Positions 6,041 through 14,107 are shown, counted from the first letter of the stretch. The stretch: 17,177 nucleotides of DNA from Flammeovirgaceae bacterium (GCA_003229495.1 QIEB01000548.1:1-17177), one strand, 5' to 3'. Made by a program: numbers and translations. The notes: generated by a model not told the origin, from the letters alone.

Positions 6041-6702
6041 TGGACCCTCAAAACTATAACCTTGATGTAGGACGCAGAGAGCGACTTGGTTTTCCGGAAG
6101 TTATCTTTGGCCAAAACAAAGATGTCCATACTTTAAATTCCATAATTGGTGCTTATTTGGAGAAAAAAGAATCTGTATTGATCACCAGGCTTCAACCTGA
6201 AAAACATGAATCGTTAAACCCGGATTTTTCCGGTATTTTCTACGATCCTATATCGTCAGTTTGTATAGTGGGGGAACACCATAAGTCCAATCTGGTTGGC
6301 AAAGTTGGGATAGTTTCGGCGGGTACTTCGGATGAATATGTAGTCAACGAGGCATATTATTGCCTACAATATTTAGGCATTGAGGCAGATAAGATCCAGG
6401 ATGTAGGGGTTGCGGGAATACACCGGTTGATGGAAAGGCTGGAAGACATTAAATCTTTTGATATTCTCATTGTGGTTGCGGGGTTTGAAGGTGCCTTACC
6501 CACAGCCATTGGAGGTCTTGCTCCCCAACCGATCATCGCAGTGCCTACAAGTGTGGGAACAGGCGTGGCCCGTGATGGCACGGTAGCGCTTCATTCCATG
6601 CTCAGCAGCTGTGCCAATGGGATCAGTGTGGTGAACATTGACAATGGTTACGGAGCAGCCATGGCCGCTTTTCGAATTTTAAACATTGTAAACAACAAAT
6701 AG
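6040..6702 (+). CDS. larB: NaAD carboxylase/hydrolase LarB
   Basis: The 220-residue protein is LarB, the first step of NPN synthesis: it carboxylates nicotinic acid adenine dinucleotide at C5 and cleaves off AMP. The C-terminal half is the AIR-carboxylase (PurE)-like fold, with KVGIVSAGTSDEYVVNEA, DVGVAGIHRL, DILIVVAGFEGALPTAIGGL, PTSVGTGVARDGTVAL and NIDNGYGAA as recognisable blocks. The N-terminal part carries LDVGRRERLGFPEVIFGQ, typical of LarB. The length is slightly below the usual 245-250, with the shortening before the LDVGRRERLG block. Start and stop are tightly coupled: ATG shares a base with the larE stop, and TAG at 6700-6702 is followed at once by the larC ATG. Identity is secure. 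Confidence 0.93.
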   Translation: MDPQNYNLDVGRRERLGFPEVIFGQNKDVHTLNSIIGAYLEKKESVLITRLQPEKHESLNPDFSGIFYDPISSVCIVGEHHKSNLVGKVGIVSAGTSDEYVVNEAYYCLQYLGIEADKIQDVGVAGIHRLMERLEDIKSFDILIVVAGFEGALPTAIGGLAPQPIIAVPTSVGTGVARDGTVALHSMLSSCANGISVVNIDNGYGAAMAAFRILNIVNNK

Positions 6703-7875
6703 ATGGCCATCCTTAAACTGGAAACTTTTGCGGGTATAAGTGGTGATATGTTTTTAGGCGCATTAACGGCGTTGGCCGATGCCTACCATGAAATCACTGA
6801 TTTGCCAAAAAAGTTGGGGCTGGAAAATGAGGTTGCCGTGCAAATCCTGAATGTCAACAAAAATGGTATAGCCTGTAAACATGTAAATATTGTAGAAAAT
6901 GAAAAAACCGATCACTCGCACCGGCATCTTTCATCCATCAATAGAATAATCGATGACTCTACCCTGCCCGGCAGTGTCAAGTCTATAGCAAAATCGATAT
7001 TTTTGATTTTAGGCCAGGCGGAGGCTCATGTACATGGGGTGGATATTGAAAAAGTGCATTTTCATGAAGTAGGTGCCCTGGATTCTATAATGGACATTGT
7101 AGGGGCTGCTTACTTAATCGATCGATTGAAAATAGCAAAAACCTACTGCACTCCCATCAATACTGGCTATGGATTTGCCAATACAGCGCATGGAAAATTG
7201 CCTGTGCCATGCCCGGCAACGCAGGAATTACTCTTAGGACTGCCTGTCTATCCAGGGGAAATTGCCTCAGAAATGACCACGCCTACTGGGGCAGCTATTC
7301 TCAAATACCTGCACCCATCATTCTCCATTCCTACATTGACAGAACTTAAAATAGGCTATGGCCCCGGGGAAAAAAATTTCGAAATCCCCAATACTCTGAG
7401 AGCTTCACTATGTCAGGAGAACGCAAGTGAACCCAAAATGGTAGTTATCCAGACCAGCATTGACGACATGTCCGGGGAATACCTCGGGCAGGAGTTCCAA
7501 GCTTCTTTGATGGAAAAAGGAGCGTCAGATTTTTACTTTGAGCAGGTTATCATGAAAAAGGGCAGGCCGGGAATCGTGTTGAATATATTTTGTCCGGAAA
7601 AAAAGTTCGACGGCGTTTCCGACTTTATTTTAGAGCATACAACTACCATAGGACTAAGATACTTTACTGTAAACAAAAAGAAACTGGAGAGGTCATTCAG
7701 CAAAGTAAAAATCGAGGATAGTCAAGTCCAGGTAAAAAAATCAAAGACCCCTTCTGGAAAAAACAAATACAAACCTGAAAGTAGTGATGTATTTAAAGTA
7801 GCAAAACAAACAGGTGAAAGTCCTTTGGATATAGAATTAAGAACTAAAAAAATAATTGAAAATGAAAAAGATTAA
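6703..7875 (+). CDS. larC: Nickel insertion protein LarC
   Basis: The 390-residue protein is LarC, the CTP-dependent cyclometallase that inserts nickel into the thiolated pyridinium nucleotide to complete NPN. It begins with the characteristic FAGISGDMFLGAL (about residues 9-21) and continues with HVHGVDIEKVHFHEVGALDS, a histidine-rich stretch near residues 108-127, and TPTGAAILKYL. The C-terminal LarC2 part, beginning around residue 245 with VVIQTSIDDMSGEYLG, is in the same frame, so no programmed frameshift of the L. plantarum larC1/larC2 kind is needed. Length is normal for a full-length LarC. It directly abuts larB (TAGATG) and overlaps the downstream His-rich gene by 14 bases. Identity is secure. 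Confidence 0.94.
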   Translation: MAILKLETFAGISGDMFLGALTALADAYHEITDLPKKLGLENEVAVQILNVNKNGIACKHVNIVENEKTDHSHRHLSSINRIIDDSTLPGSVKSIAKSIFLILGQAEAHVHGVDIEKVHFHEVGALDSIMDIVGAAYLIDRLKIAKTYCTPINTGYGFANTAHGKLPVPCPATQELLLGLPVYPGEIASEMTTPTGAAILKYLHPSFSIPTLTELKIGYGPGEKNFEIPNTLRASLCQENASEPKMVVIQTSIDDMSGEYLGQEFQASLMEKGASDFYFEQVIMKKGRPGIVLNIFCPEKKFDGVSDFILEHTTTIGLRYFTVNKKKLERSFSKVKIEDSQVQVKKSKTPSGKNKYKPESSDVFKVAKQTGESPLDIELRTKKIIENEKD

Positions 7876-8083
7876 AAATTATTTATTATTGGCAATCATT
7901 GCATTTGCGCCCTCTTTGCTCCGGGCGCATCCGGGGCATGATCATCACGGAACTGCTTTGGAATTATTCGGTCACTACCTTGTCACTTTGGTGGTGGTAA
8001 TTGGGCTGGGGGCAGCATTGTTCCGTGTAGCCAGCTATTTTCTTAGTAAAAGAAAAACCCGCAAAACTTACAATTTTAAATAA
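7862..8083 (+). CDS. Small His-rich single-TM exported protein
   Basis: The 73-residue protein has a lysine start and signal peptide (residues 1-22, ending LLRA), then HPGHDHHG at 23-30, which would put histidine at the mature N-terminus if cleaved at Ala22. A hydrophobic segment at about 40-57 (LVTLVVVIGLGAALFRV) follows and a basic tail (KRKTRKTYNFK) is probably cytoplasmic. The HPGH-HH start resembles the N-terminus of HupE/UreJ-type nickel permeases, but there is only one TM here. I chose ATG 7862; an in-frame TTG at 7856 is less likely. It overlaps the larC end by 14 bases, so it is likely coupled to it. A role in nickel binding or uptake is inference from the His cluster and position. 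I know of no characterised family for it. Confidence 0.8.
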   Translation: MKKIKNYLLLAIIAFAPSLLRAHPGHDHHGTALELFGHYLVTLVVVIGLGAALFRVASYFLSKRKTRKTYNFK

Positions 8084-8096
8084 AAAACTGATAGCC

Positions 8097-9092
8097 ATGA
8101 AAAACAGACGTTCCATTTTGAAAACTTTGGCGGCATTAACTACCGGTTTATTGGTTCCCTTAAAGGGAATAGGCGGTAATCAATTTTCACCAGGTGACAA
8201 GTTTGGGGAATTGTTGCCATTGAGATTTCTTGGAAAGACCGGAGAAAAAGTGACTATGCTTGGTCTGGGGGGTGCCCATGTTGCCCGGTGTGACGAAAAA
8301 ACAGCAGAAGCCCTGGTAGAACGCGCTATTGAGGGCGGCATCAGGTTTTTCGATACTGCATATTCGTACGGAAATGGTAAATCTGAAGAAAGGTATGGCA
8401 AATACCTGGTGCCTAAATATCGTGACGTCTCCTTTATTATGACCAAAACCACTGCCACCTATGGAAAGGAAGCCCTGGCAGAATTTGAGCGTTCCCTAAA
8501 AAGGATGAAGCTCGATTATGTTGATTTGTGGCAAATACACAGTGTAAGAAGTCCCGGAGACGTGGATTCAAGAATTGAACAGGAGGTGTTGGAAGTATTT
8601 AGGAAAGCCAAGGAGTCCGGCAAGGCCAGATATATTGGATTTACCGGACATACTGACTTTAATGCCCACAAACGCATGCTCGAACGCACCAATATTTTGG
8701 AAACCTGTCAAATGCCAATTAATTGTTTCGATCCTAACTATAAGAGTTTTATAAATAATGTATTGCCAACTCTTGTGGAACAGAAAATGGGTATCCTAGC
8801 TATGAAAACCTTATCAAATGGTGGTTTCTTTGGTGGCACCAGCCACTTTGAAGGTGGTGCCAATCCCAAAATAATCCCTAATGTAGTCAGTGTCCGTGAG
8901 GCCATTCACTTTGTCTGGTCCCTTCCAATAAGTACCCTGATTACAGGCGCCAATGATGTTGAAATGTTACAGGAAAAAATAGACCTGGCCAGATCATTCA
9001 AGAAAATGGATGAAAAGTCCAGAAAGGATTTAGTGGACAGAGTTGGTAATGCGGATTTGGAAGGCGCAAAAATTGAGTTTTATAAATCCTGA
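8097..9092 (+). CDS. Tat-exported aldo/keto reductase
   Basis: The 331-residue protein has an N-terminal twin-arginine signal (MKNRRSILKTLAALTTGLLV) followed by an aldo/keto reductase TIM-barrel. The catalytic tetrad is intact: Asp86 and Tyr91 in FFDTAYSYGNG, Lys117 in IMTKTTA and His148 in LWQIHSV. Later blocks include GKARYIGFTGHTD, GILAMKTL and LITGANDVEMLQEKI. The reaction would be NAD(P)H-dependent carbonyl reduction or the reverse, but export through Tat means the folded protein probably carries its cofactor. It starts at ATG 8097, 13 bases after the His-rich gene, so it may be cotranscribed with the lar cluster. The substrate is unknown, and no known AKR requires NPN. Confidence 0.88.
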   Translation: MKNRRSILKTLAALTTGLLVPLKGIGGNQFSPGDKFGELLPLRFLGKTGEKVTMLGLGGAHVARCDEKTAEALVERAIEGGIRFFDTAYSYGNGKSEERYGKYLVPKYRDVSFIMTKTTATYGKEALAEFERSLKRMKLDYVDLWQIHSVRSPGDVDSRIEQEVLEVFRKAKESGKARYIGFTGHTDFNAHKRMLERTNILETCQMPINCFDPNYKSFINNVLPTLVEQKMGILAMKTLSNGGFFGGTSHFEGGANPKIIPNVVSVREAIHFVWSLPISTLITGANDVEMLQEKIDLARSFKKMDEKSRKDLVDRVGNADLEGAKIEFYKS

Positions 9093-9138
9093 AATCTTGC
9101 CTGAGGACGGCTAATTATTCAATAGTTCTCTCTGTTTG

Positions 9139-9146
9139 TAACTTTA
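9139..9146 (+). promoter_or_regulatory. Candidate -7 promoter element for the peroxiredoxin-like gene
   Basis: TAACTTTA matches TAnnTTTG at seven of eight positions and lies 16 bases before the ATG at 9163, in the 70-base gap after the reductase gene. No good -33 element is evident. It would give a very short leader. This is weak motif evidence only. Confidence 0.3.
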
Positions 9147-9162
9147 TCGTAAACCAAATTTT

Positions 9163-9774
9163 ATGCGGCTTGTCATTTTATATGTTCTGGTTAGCTTTAC
9201 TTTCCAACACCTCAATGCCCAGTCATACCAGGGACTAGATGCTATTAAATTTGTCAATGCAGTCAATAATGACACGGTAATCCTTGACTATAAATCAAGC
9301 GGCCCGTTGCTGACTATTATCTTCACCAGTAACTTTTGCCCTTATTCCCGTAAATATGATGACAGGATTAGAGACCTACACCAAACGTACAGCAACAGAG
9401 ATGTTGATTTCATTTTGGTTAATCCCAACAATGGTCACGATGACAGTCTTGAGGAAATGAAGAAAAAAGCCAGTAGTCAAGGCTATGCCTTCCCTTACTT
9501 GAAAGATCCGGATCAATTACTTACAGGGATTTTGGGTGCTACCCGTACTCCGGAGGCTTTTTTATTGAAACCTGTGGAAACCGGATTCGAGCTTGTTTAT
9601 CACGGAGCACTTGATGACAACCCCCAGACACCGGATGATGTCGAGTACGCATATCTGAAATCCGCTATCGAAGATGTCCTTCAGGGACAACCGGCAGAAA
9701 GAGATTATGTGAAAGCAACCGGTTGTATCATCAAAAAGCAAACAATCACATTCTCTCCCAACCGTCAGAGATAG
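9163..9774 (+). CDS. Exported thioredoxin-fold peroxiredoxin-like protein
   Basis: The 203-residue protein has a signal peptide (residues 1-19, ending LNAQ) and an AhpC/TSA-like thioredoxin fold. The redox site is FTSNFCPYSRKY, with Cys59 in CPYS, so the second cysteine of a CxxC is replaced by serine. The cis-proline loop is RTPEAFLL, then YHGALDDN and a C-terminal ATGCIIK with a further cysteine near residue 187. This set (CPYx...RTP...GAxDDN...GCxIK) marks a thioredoxin-family group common in Bacteroidota, usually exported. The activity, peroxidase or disulfide exchange, is not settled by sequence; Cys59 with the distal Cys could be the peroxidatic and resolving pair. It has a candidate own promoter. 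Its last 29 bases overlap the convergent SirB1-like gene. Confidence 0.85.
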   Translation: MRLVILYVLVSFTFQHLNAQSYQGLDAIKFVNAVNNDTVILDYKSSGPLLTIIFTSNFCPYSRKYDDRIRDLHQTYSNRDVDFILVNPNNGHDDSLEEMKKKASSQGYAFPYLKDPDQLLTGILGATRTPEAFLLKPVETGFELVYHGALDDNPQTPDDVEYAYLKSAIEDVLQGQPAERDYVKATGCIIKKQTITFSPNRQR

Positions 9775-10591
9775 TATTTAACAAGATCTTTATCTCTTCA
9801 ACCTTTTGTGGATCTCCCAGTTTTTCAAAGGAGACAATCAGACTTCTCATTACCCGTTTTATGGTTTCAAGATTTTCACATGGCTCGTAGAAGTTGTCTT
9901 TTGGAGTCAGGTTCAAGTGGCCAAGGTAATTGTCAATGTCTGACTTACTGAATATCAATCCTCTGTTGAACACATTTATGTAAAATTGAGTCTCCTCCGT
10001 TTTATATACCAGTATATACAAATTAGGAAGGTTTACTCCACTTACCGGTAGTTTCAGCTTTTGTGCTACCAACATGTAGATAATGCAAAGTGAGGTGGGA
10101 TTGCCTTTTTTGGTTTCCAGCACCACGTTTATCATGCTATTGCCGGGGCTGTGAAAATTCTTGGTATTGGCCCTAAATTTTAACTTACTGAAAAACACAC
10201 TGTTCAGTAATTTGATCTTGTCTAAGGGATGGGCTTCCGGTTTAAATTCCAGCCAGATATCATAGTAAACCTGCTCCAGGTCCTTTTTCAACTGTACCAG
10301 TTCAAGGTCAGGATAATGATAAGTGGAGATCAGCCACATTCCTTCTAACAGATCCATGTCTCCCTGCTTCCAGGCACTCAATCGTTCCCTCAGGGTATCG
10401 AACTGAACTGTATGTATCAACTCTTCCAACCTCCGTTGTACCACCGGATTGAATTGTTGTTCCCATTGTTGTTCCAAATAGGGGATTACCGTACCACCCA
10501 AAGAGATAATTTTTTGCTCCACATGGCTAAGTACTTCCAGGTCCTCCTCATCCAAAAGTGATACTAGTGCCTTTAACTCTTTCTCTTCCAT
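9746..10591 (-). CDS. SirB1/transglutaminase-like family protein
   Basis: The 281-residue cytoplasmic protein has an N-terminal alpha-helical region (about 1-110) that resembles HEAT-like repeats, then a region typical of the SirB1/YchA transglutaminase-like family: LLNSVFFSKLKFRANTKNF near 129-147, LETKKGNPTSLCIIYMLVAQ near 159-178, and PVSGVNLPNLYILV. The family pattern is KRGxPxSLxxxYxxVAxxLGLPVxGVNxPGHFL; here the usual GHF is replaced by NLY, so the conserved His of that block is lost. It is probably non-catalytic or structural. It starts at ATG 10591, 19 bases after the carboxyltransferase stop, as the last gene of the block. No function is known in Bacteroidota. Confidence 0.8.
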   Translation of the reverse strand: MEEKELKALVSLLDEEDLEVLSHVEQKIISLGGTVIPYLEQQWEQQFNPVVQRRLEELIHTVQFDTLRERLSAWKQGDMDLLEGMWLISTYHYPDLELVQLKKDLEQVYYDIWLEFKPEAHPLDKIKLLNSVFFSKLKFRANTKNFHSPGNSMINVVLETKKGNPTSLCIIYMLVAQKLKLPVSGVNLPNLYILVYKTEETQFYINVFNRGLIFSKSDIDNYLGHLNLTPKDNFYEPCENLETIKRVMRSLIVSFEKLGDPQKVEEIKILLNTISDGWERM

Positions 10592-10610
10592 AATTCCCGG
10601 ATCAACTCCT

Positions 10611-12239
10611 TCAGGTTTGAATAACGCCCAGGTTAAATTTTTCTATTATAGGCGCATGGTTTGCAGCTTCAATTCCCATGGCTATGGCCTGCCTGCTTTC
10701 TAACGGGTCTATCACCCCATCTACCCACATCCTCGCCGCTGCATAATAGGGGCTCAATTGACTGTTGTATTTTTCTGTTATGTGATCCAAATACTCCTGT
10801 TCCTGCTCTTTTGTCATAGGTTCACTTTTCGTCTTAGCAGCACTCACCTTAATTTGCAACAGTGTTTTGGCAGCTGAAGCGCCACTCATTACTGCCATCT
10901 CTGCGGTTGGCCAAGAAAAAATCAACCTGGGATCATAAGCTTTTCCGCACATGGCATAATTACCCGCACCATAGGAGTTGCCAATGATAATAGTGAACTT
11001 GGGCACCACGGAATTTGCCATGGCGTTAACCATTTTGGCTCCATCCTTGATAATTCCGCCTTGTTCTGCCCTGCTTCCCACCATAAATCCACTGACATCC
11101 TGAATAAAAACCAGAGGGATCTTTCGTTGATTACAATTCATGATAAAGCGTGCTGCCTTGTCTGCGCTATCGGAATAGATCACTCCTCCCATTCGCATTT
11201 CCCCTTTCTTAGTCTTAACTACCAATCGTTGATTAGCAACAATTCCTACTGACCACCCTTCGATTCGGGTGGTACCACAAATGAGGGATTTTCCGTAGTC
11301 TGCTTTGTAGGGTGAGAATTTGGATTCATCTACCAAACGTTTGATGATGTCCATGGTGTCATATGGCTTAACCCTTTCCGCCGGCAGTACGCCATATATT
11401 TCTTTGGGGTCAACCTTAGGTGGGACTGCTTTTACCCGGCTGAAACCAGCATTTTCAGAACTTCCAAGCTTAGAAAATATGTCTTTTATAGCGTCCAGGC
11501 ATTGCTCATCTGAATCGTATTTACTGTCGGTAACTCCGGAGATTTCACAATGTGTACTGGCACCCCCAAGGGATTCATTGTCAATTACTTCTCCAATGGC
11601 AGCTTTTACCAAATATGAGCCTGCTAAAAATATTGATCCGGTTTTATCCACTATCAGGGCTTCATCAGACATAATCGGCAAATAGGCCCCTCCCGCTACA
11701 CAACTACCCATAATCGCTGCTATTTGAACGATTCCCATGGAAGACATCCGGGCATTATTTCTGAATTGTCTACCGAAATGCTCCTTGTCCGGGAATATTT
11801 CATCCTGGAGTGGAAGAAATACCCCTGCACTATCCACCAAATAGATAATTGGCAACCTGTTCTCCATGGCTATCTCCTGGGCCCTCAGGTTCTTTTTTGC
11901 AGTAATTGGAAACCATGCCCCGGCTTTTACAGTAGCATCATTGGCCACAATTACACACATTCTGTCTTGAACATAACCCATGCCGGTAACCACTCCACCG
12001 GAGGGACAGCCACCATGTTCTTCATACAATCCCTCGCCTGCAAAAGCTCCTATTTCAAGAAATGGTTGCTTTTTATCCGCTAAATAGGTGATCCGTTCAC
12101 GTGCGGTTAGTTTTCCCTTTTTGTGATGTTTTTCAATTCGATCGGCGCCTCCCCCCAGTTTGATTTGCCTTAACTTCCTTTGCAGCTGATTTACCAGCTG
12201 TCTGTTATGGTCTTCATTCTTATTAAACTCCAGGTTCAT
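10611..12239 (-). CDS. Acyl-CoA carboxylase carboxyltransferase (MCC-type beta)
   Basis: The 542-residue protein is the carboxyltransferase subunit of a biotin-dependent acyl-CoA carboxylase; it moves CO2 from carboxybiotin to an acyl-CoA. The N-terminal part holds GKLTARERI and HGGCPSGGVVTGMG. The stretch VDSAGVFLPLQDEIFPDKEH, then FGRQFRNNARMSSMGI and MGSCVAGGAYLPIMSDE, and later GGASTHCEISGVTDS, matches methylcrotonyl-CoA carboxylase beta more than propionyl-CoA or AccD types. The C-terminal half (DVSGFMVGSRAEQGGIIKDG, GNSYGAGNYAMCGKAYDPRL) is intact. No biotin carboxylase/BCCP subunit is in the window, so the alpha partner must be elsewhere. It follows the MCE gene by 23 bases on the same strand. 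Substrate (3-methylcrotonyl-CoA from leucine, or another acyl-CoA) is inferred. Confidence 0.92.
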   Translation of the reverse strand: MNLEFNKNEDHNRQLVNQLQRKLRQIKLGGGADRIEKHHKKGKLTARERITYLADKKQPFLEIGAFAGEGLYEEHGGCPSGGVVTGMGYVQDRMCVIVANDATVKAGAWFPITAKKNLRAQEIAMENRLPIIYLVDSAGVFLPLQDEIFPDKEHFGRQFRNNARMSSMGIVQIAAIMGSCVAGGAYLPIMSDEALIVDKTGSIFLAGSYLVKAAIGEVIDNESLGGASTHCEISGVTDSKYDSDEQCLDAIKDIFSKLGSSENAGFSRVKAVPPKVDPKEIYGVLPAERVKPYDTMDIIKRLVDESKFSPYKADYGKSLICGTTRIEGWSVGIVANQRLVVKTKKGEMRMGGVIYSDSADKAARFIMNCNQRKIPLVFIQDVSGFMVGSRAEQGGIIKDGAKMVNAMANSVVPKFTIIIGNSYGAGNYAMCGKAYDPRLIFSWPTAEMAVMSGASAAKTLLQIKVSAAKTKSEPMTKEQEQEYLDHITEKYNSQLSPYYAAARMWVDGVIDPLESRQAIAMGIEAANHAPIIEKFNLGVIQT

Positions 12240-12262
12240 GTATAGAGGTTGGATATTAGTAA

Positions 12263-13202
12263 TTAGTCCACTTCTGGGGTTTCTACTGGAGTATCCACAC
12301 TTCCTTTGTTCTTTTTTCCAAATACTGAAAAGTGGACATAACGCTTTGGTCTCTCTCTCATGTCGATAAACAGCTGGTCAAGGTCCTCCATGGTCTTAGT
12401 CATATTGTTATACAACTCATCATCCTTCAATAGCAGATTCAGACTTCCTTCGCCTTCGTTGATCAATCGAAGTGTTTCACCAAACTCGTCCACCGCTCGT
12501 TTGGTGGAGGTCATTAACGCATCGAGCTCCAAATTGTTCACAGAGTCCGCAACCTGGTTCATCTTAGCTACCAGAGCAGCCACGCCACTTTCAGGATCAT
12601 TCAATTCCAAAAGCAGCTGATCCAGTTTGGCCGACATGGCACCCAATTTGGAAGTTCCGTTGGCTAGATTTGCCGAAGTGTTTTTGAAATTCACAATCAC
12701 CTCGTTTATATTATCTTCATTGTTGGCCAGGTTTGCCAATATGGTATTGAGATTCATGAGGGTAATTTCCAATTTGTCTATCAGTGGCATGGCCGTACTG
12801 GTGAGTTGATCAGCAATTCCTTTGTACAACCGGGCTCTCAGGGTATCTCCTTCTTTTAGTGCAGGTCCTAGATCAACCGAATCCAGGTGGACGGCCTTAC
12901 TACCTAGAATATCACTTTTAATGATCGCCAGTGTACCGTTTCCTACCATCTGATCATTAGTAATATCCAGTGAGACCAGTAGTCGATTTCCTTGATCTTG
13001 AAGTATTTCTATCTCACTAACTCTTCCTACGGAAAAACCATTAATCAATATCGGATTGGAGACATTTAAACCATCGATATTGTCATAAACCGCATAGTAG
13101 GGATAAAAAGTCGCTTCCCTTTAAAAAATTGAAACCATTGTACAAAATTGTGATAGAAATAACAGCCAGTAACCCCACTTTGAATTCCTTTGATATTTTC
13201 AC
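12263..13202 (-). pseudogene. MCE/MlaD-family lipid-transport protein, frameshifted
   Basis: From GTG 13202 the frame encodes the normal start: VKISKEFKVGLLAVISITIL, then YNGFNFLKGSDFLS, which is the N-terminal membrane anchor. That frame stops at 13083-13085 (TGA). The rest of the MCE protein resumes in the +1 frame with PYYAVYDNIDGLNVSNPIL (from 13102) and continues to the stop at 12263: the MCE domain, then coiled-coil-like repeats (LNTILANLANNEDNINEVI) and a tail ending VETPEVD. The shift lies around 13100-13112, and family members usually have a few more residues between DFFS and YYA. MCE proteins bind lipid and sit in periplasmic transport systems such as Mla. Without the anchor only a late TTG (13048) could start the remainder. 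It may be a true pseudogene or a base error. Confidence 0.8.
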
Positions 13203-13248
13203 TCGAACGCTGTTTTTATGGATAATACTGGCTGAAAATTACCTTGAC

Positions 13249-13256
13249 CAAATATA
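13249..13256 (-). promoter_or_regulatory. Candidate -7 promoter element for the MCE gene
   Basis: On the minus strand TATATTTG matches TAnnTTTG exactly. It lies about 46 bases before the GTG at 13202 and just after the amidase stop at 13263. No convincing -33 TTTG is seen upstream. The amidase and MCE genes may also be cotranscribed. Confidence 0.35.
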
Positions 13257-13262
13257 GGAACT

Positions 13263-14057
13263 TTAATTTGAAGATTCCATGTCTTGCTTGTAATCCCTGA
13301 TGGCACGAAATATAGCAGAGGCAATATAGCTTTGTTGGACTTGATCGTTAAGGTCTTTCTCTTCTGCGGGATTAGACAAATAACCGGTTTCCACCAACAC
13401 CGCGGGCATTGAAGTACGCCACAATACCCAAAACCCCGCCTGTTTTACTCCCCTGCTTCGGCGGCCGGCTCGTGTTTTAAACTGGGTCTCGATACTAGCT
13501 GCCAGATCCAGACTGTTTTCCAGGTGAGCATTTTGGAATAGCTCGAAAAGTATATGCGATTCCGGGCTTTTGGGATCGAATCCCTCATACTTGTCCTCGT
13601 AATCCTGTTCCAACAAGATCACGGAGTTTTCCCTTTTGGCCACTTCCAGATTATCCTTCGTCTTGTGGGTACCCAAGACGTAAGTCTCGGTTCCATAGAC
13701 ATCCTTTCTTACAAAAGCATTGCAATGAATAGAAACAAAAATGTCGGCATGACTTTTATTGGCTATTTCTGCACGGACATCAAGATCCACAAATTTGTCG
13801 GAATCACGGGTGTAAATCACTTCCACATCCTTCAGGTGTTTTTCAATGGTTGATCCCAGCTCCAAAGCGATTTTCAAAACAATTTCTTTCTCCCTGGAGA
13901 ATTTGCCGCGGGTGCCGGGATCATGTCCACCGTGGCCGGCATCAATTACAATCCTTTTAACCTGGTTCCTGTGTGACAGGTCAGGGCCAGAAGCACTTGA
14001 AGTGATTAATAAGAGAAAAAACGAAAATAATCCTATTGATATAATATTACGTACCAT
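13263..14057 (-). CDS. N-acetylmuramoyl-L-alanine amidase (Amidase_3)
   Basis: The protein is 264 residues from ATG 14057, which gives a plausible signal peptide (MVRNIISIGLFSFFLLLITS). Longer reading from TTG 14096 is less likely. The Amidase_3 zinc motifs are present: VIDAGHGGHDPG with the first His, FSREKEIVLKIA with the Glu, SIHCNAF with the second His, and VLVETGYLSNP with the catalytic Glu. It cleaves the amide bond between N-acetylmuramic acid and L-alanine in the periplasm, typically during cell separation. The insertion before SIHCNA and the DYEDKYEGFDPKSPES segment resemble Bacteroidota members. It is divergent from lptD over 73 bases and followed by the MCE gene. Gene order amidase then MCE next to lptD is common in Bacteroidota as I recall. 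Confidence 0.92.
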   Translation of the reverse strand: MVRNIISIGLFSFFLLLITSSASGPDLSHRNQVKRIVIDAGHGGHDPGTRGKFSREKEIVLKIALELGSTIEKHLKDVEVIYTRDSDKFVDLDVRAEIANKSHADIFVSIHCNAFVRKDVYGTETYVLGTHKTKDNLEVAKRENSVILLEQDYEDKYEGFDPKSPESHILFELFQNAHLENSLDLAASIETQFKTRAGRRSRGVKQAGFWVLWRTSMPAVLVETGYLSNPAEEKDLNDQVQQSYIASAIFRAIRDYKQDMESSN

Positions 14058-14107
14058 TTTTCGCTTGTTATTCCCGAATAGCCTAAATTTACACAAATTT
14101 GAGTTTT

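Noticed and set aside
11320..12083. Open frames antisense to the carboxyltransferase gene
   Set aside because: They lie entirely inside a well-conserved gene and encode no recognisable domains.
13040..13120. Programmed frameshift in the MCE gene
   Set aside because: A T-TTT-TTA heptamer is present in frame near the junction but a -1 slip gives the wrong frame; the needed shift is +1, and slipping at the TGA would lose the conserved YYAVYDN residues.
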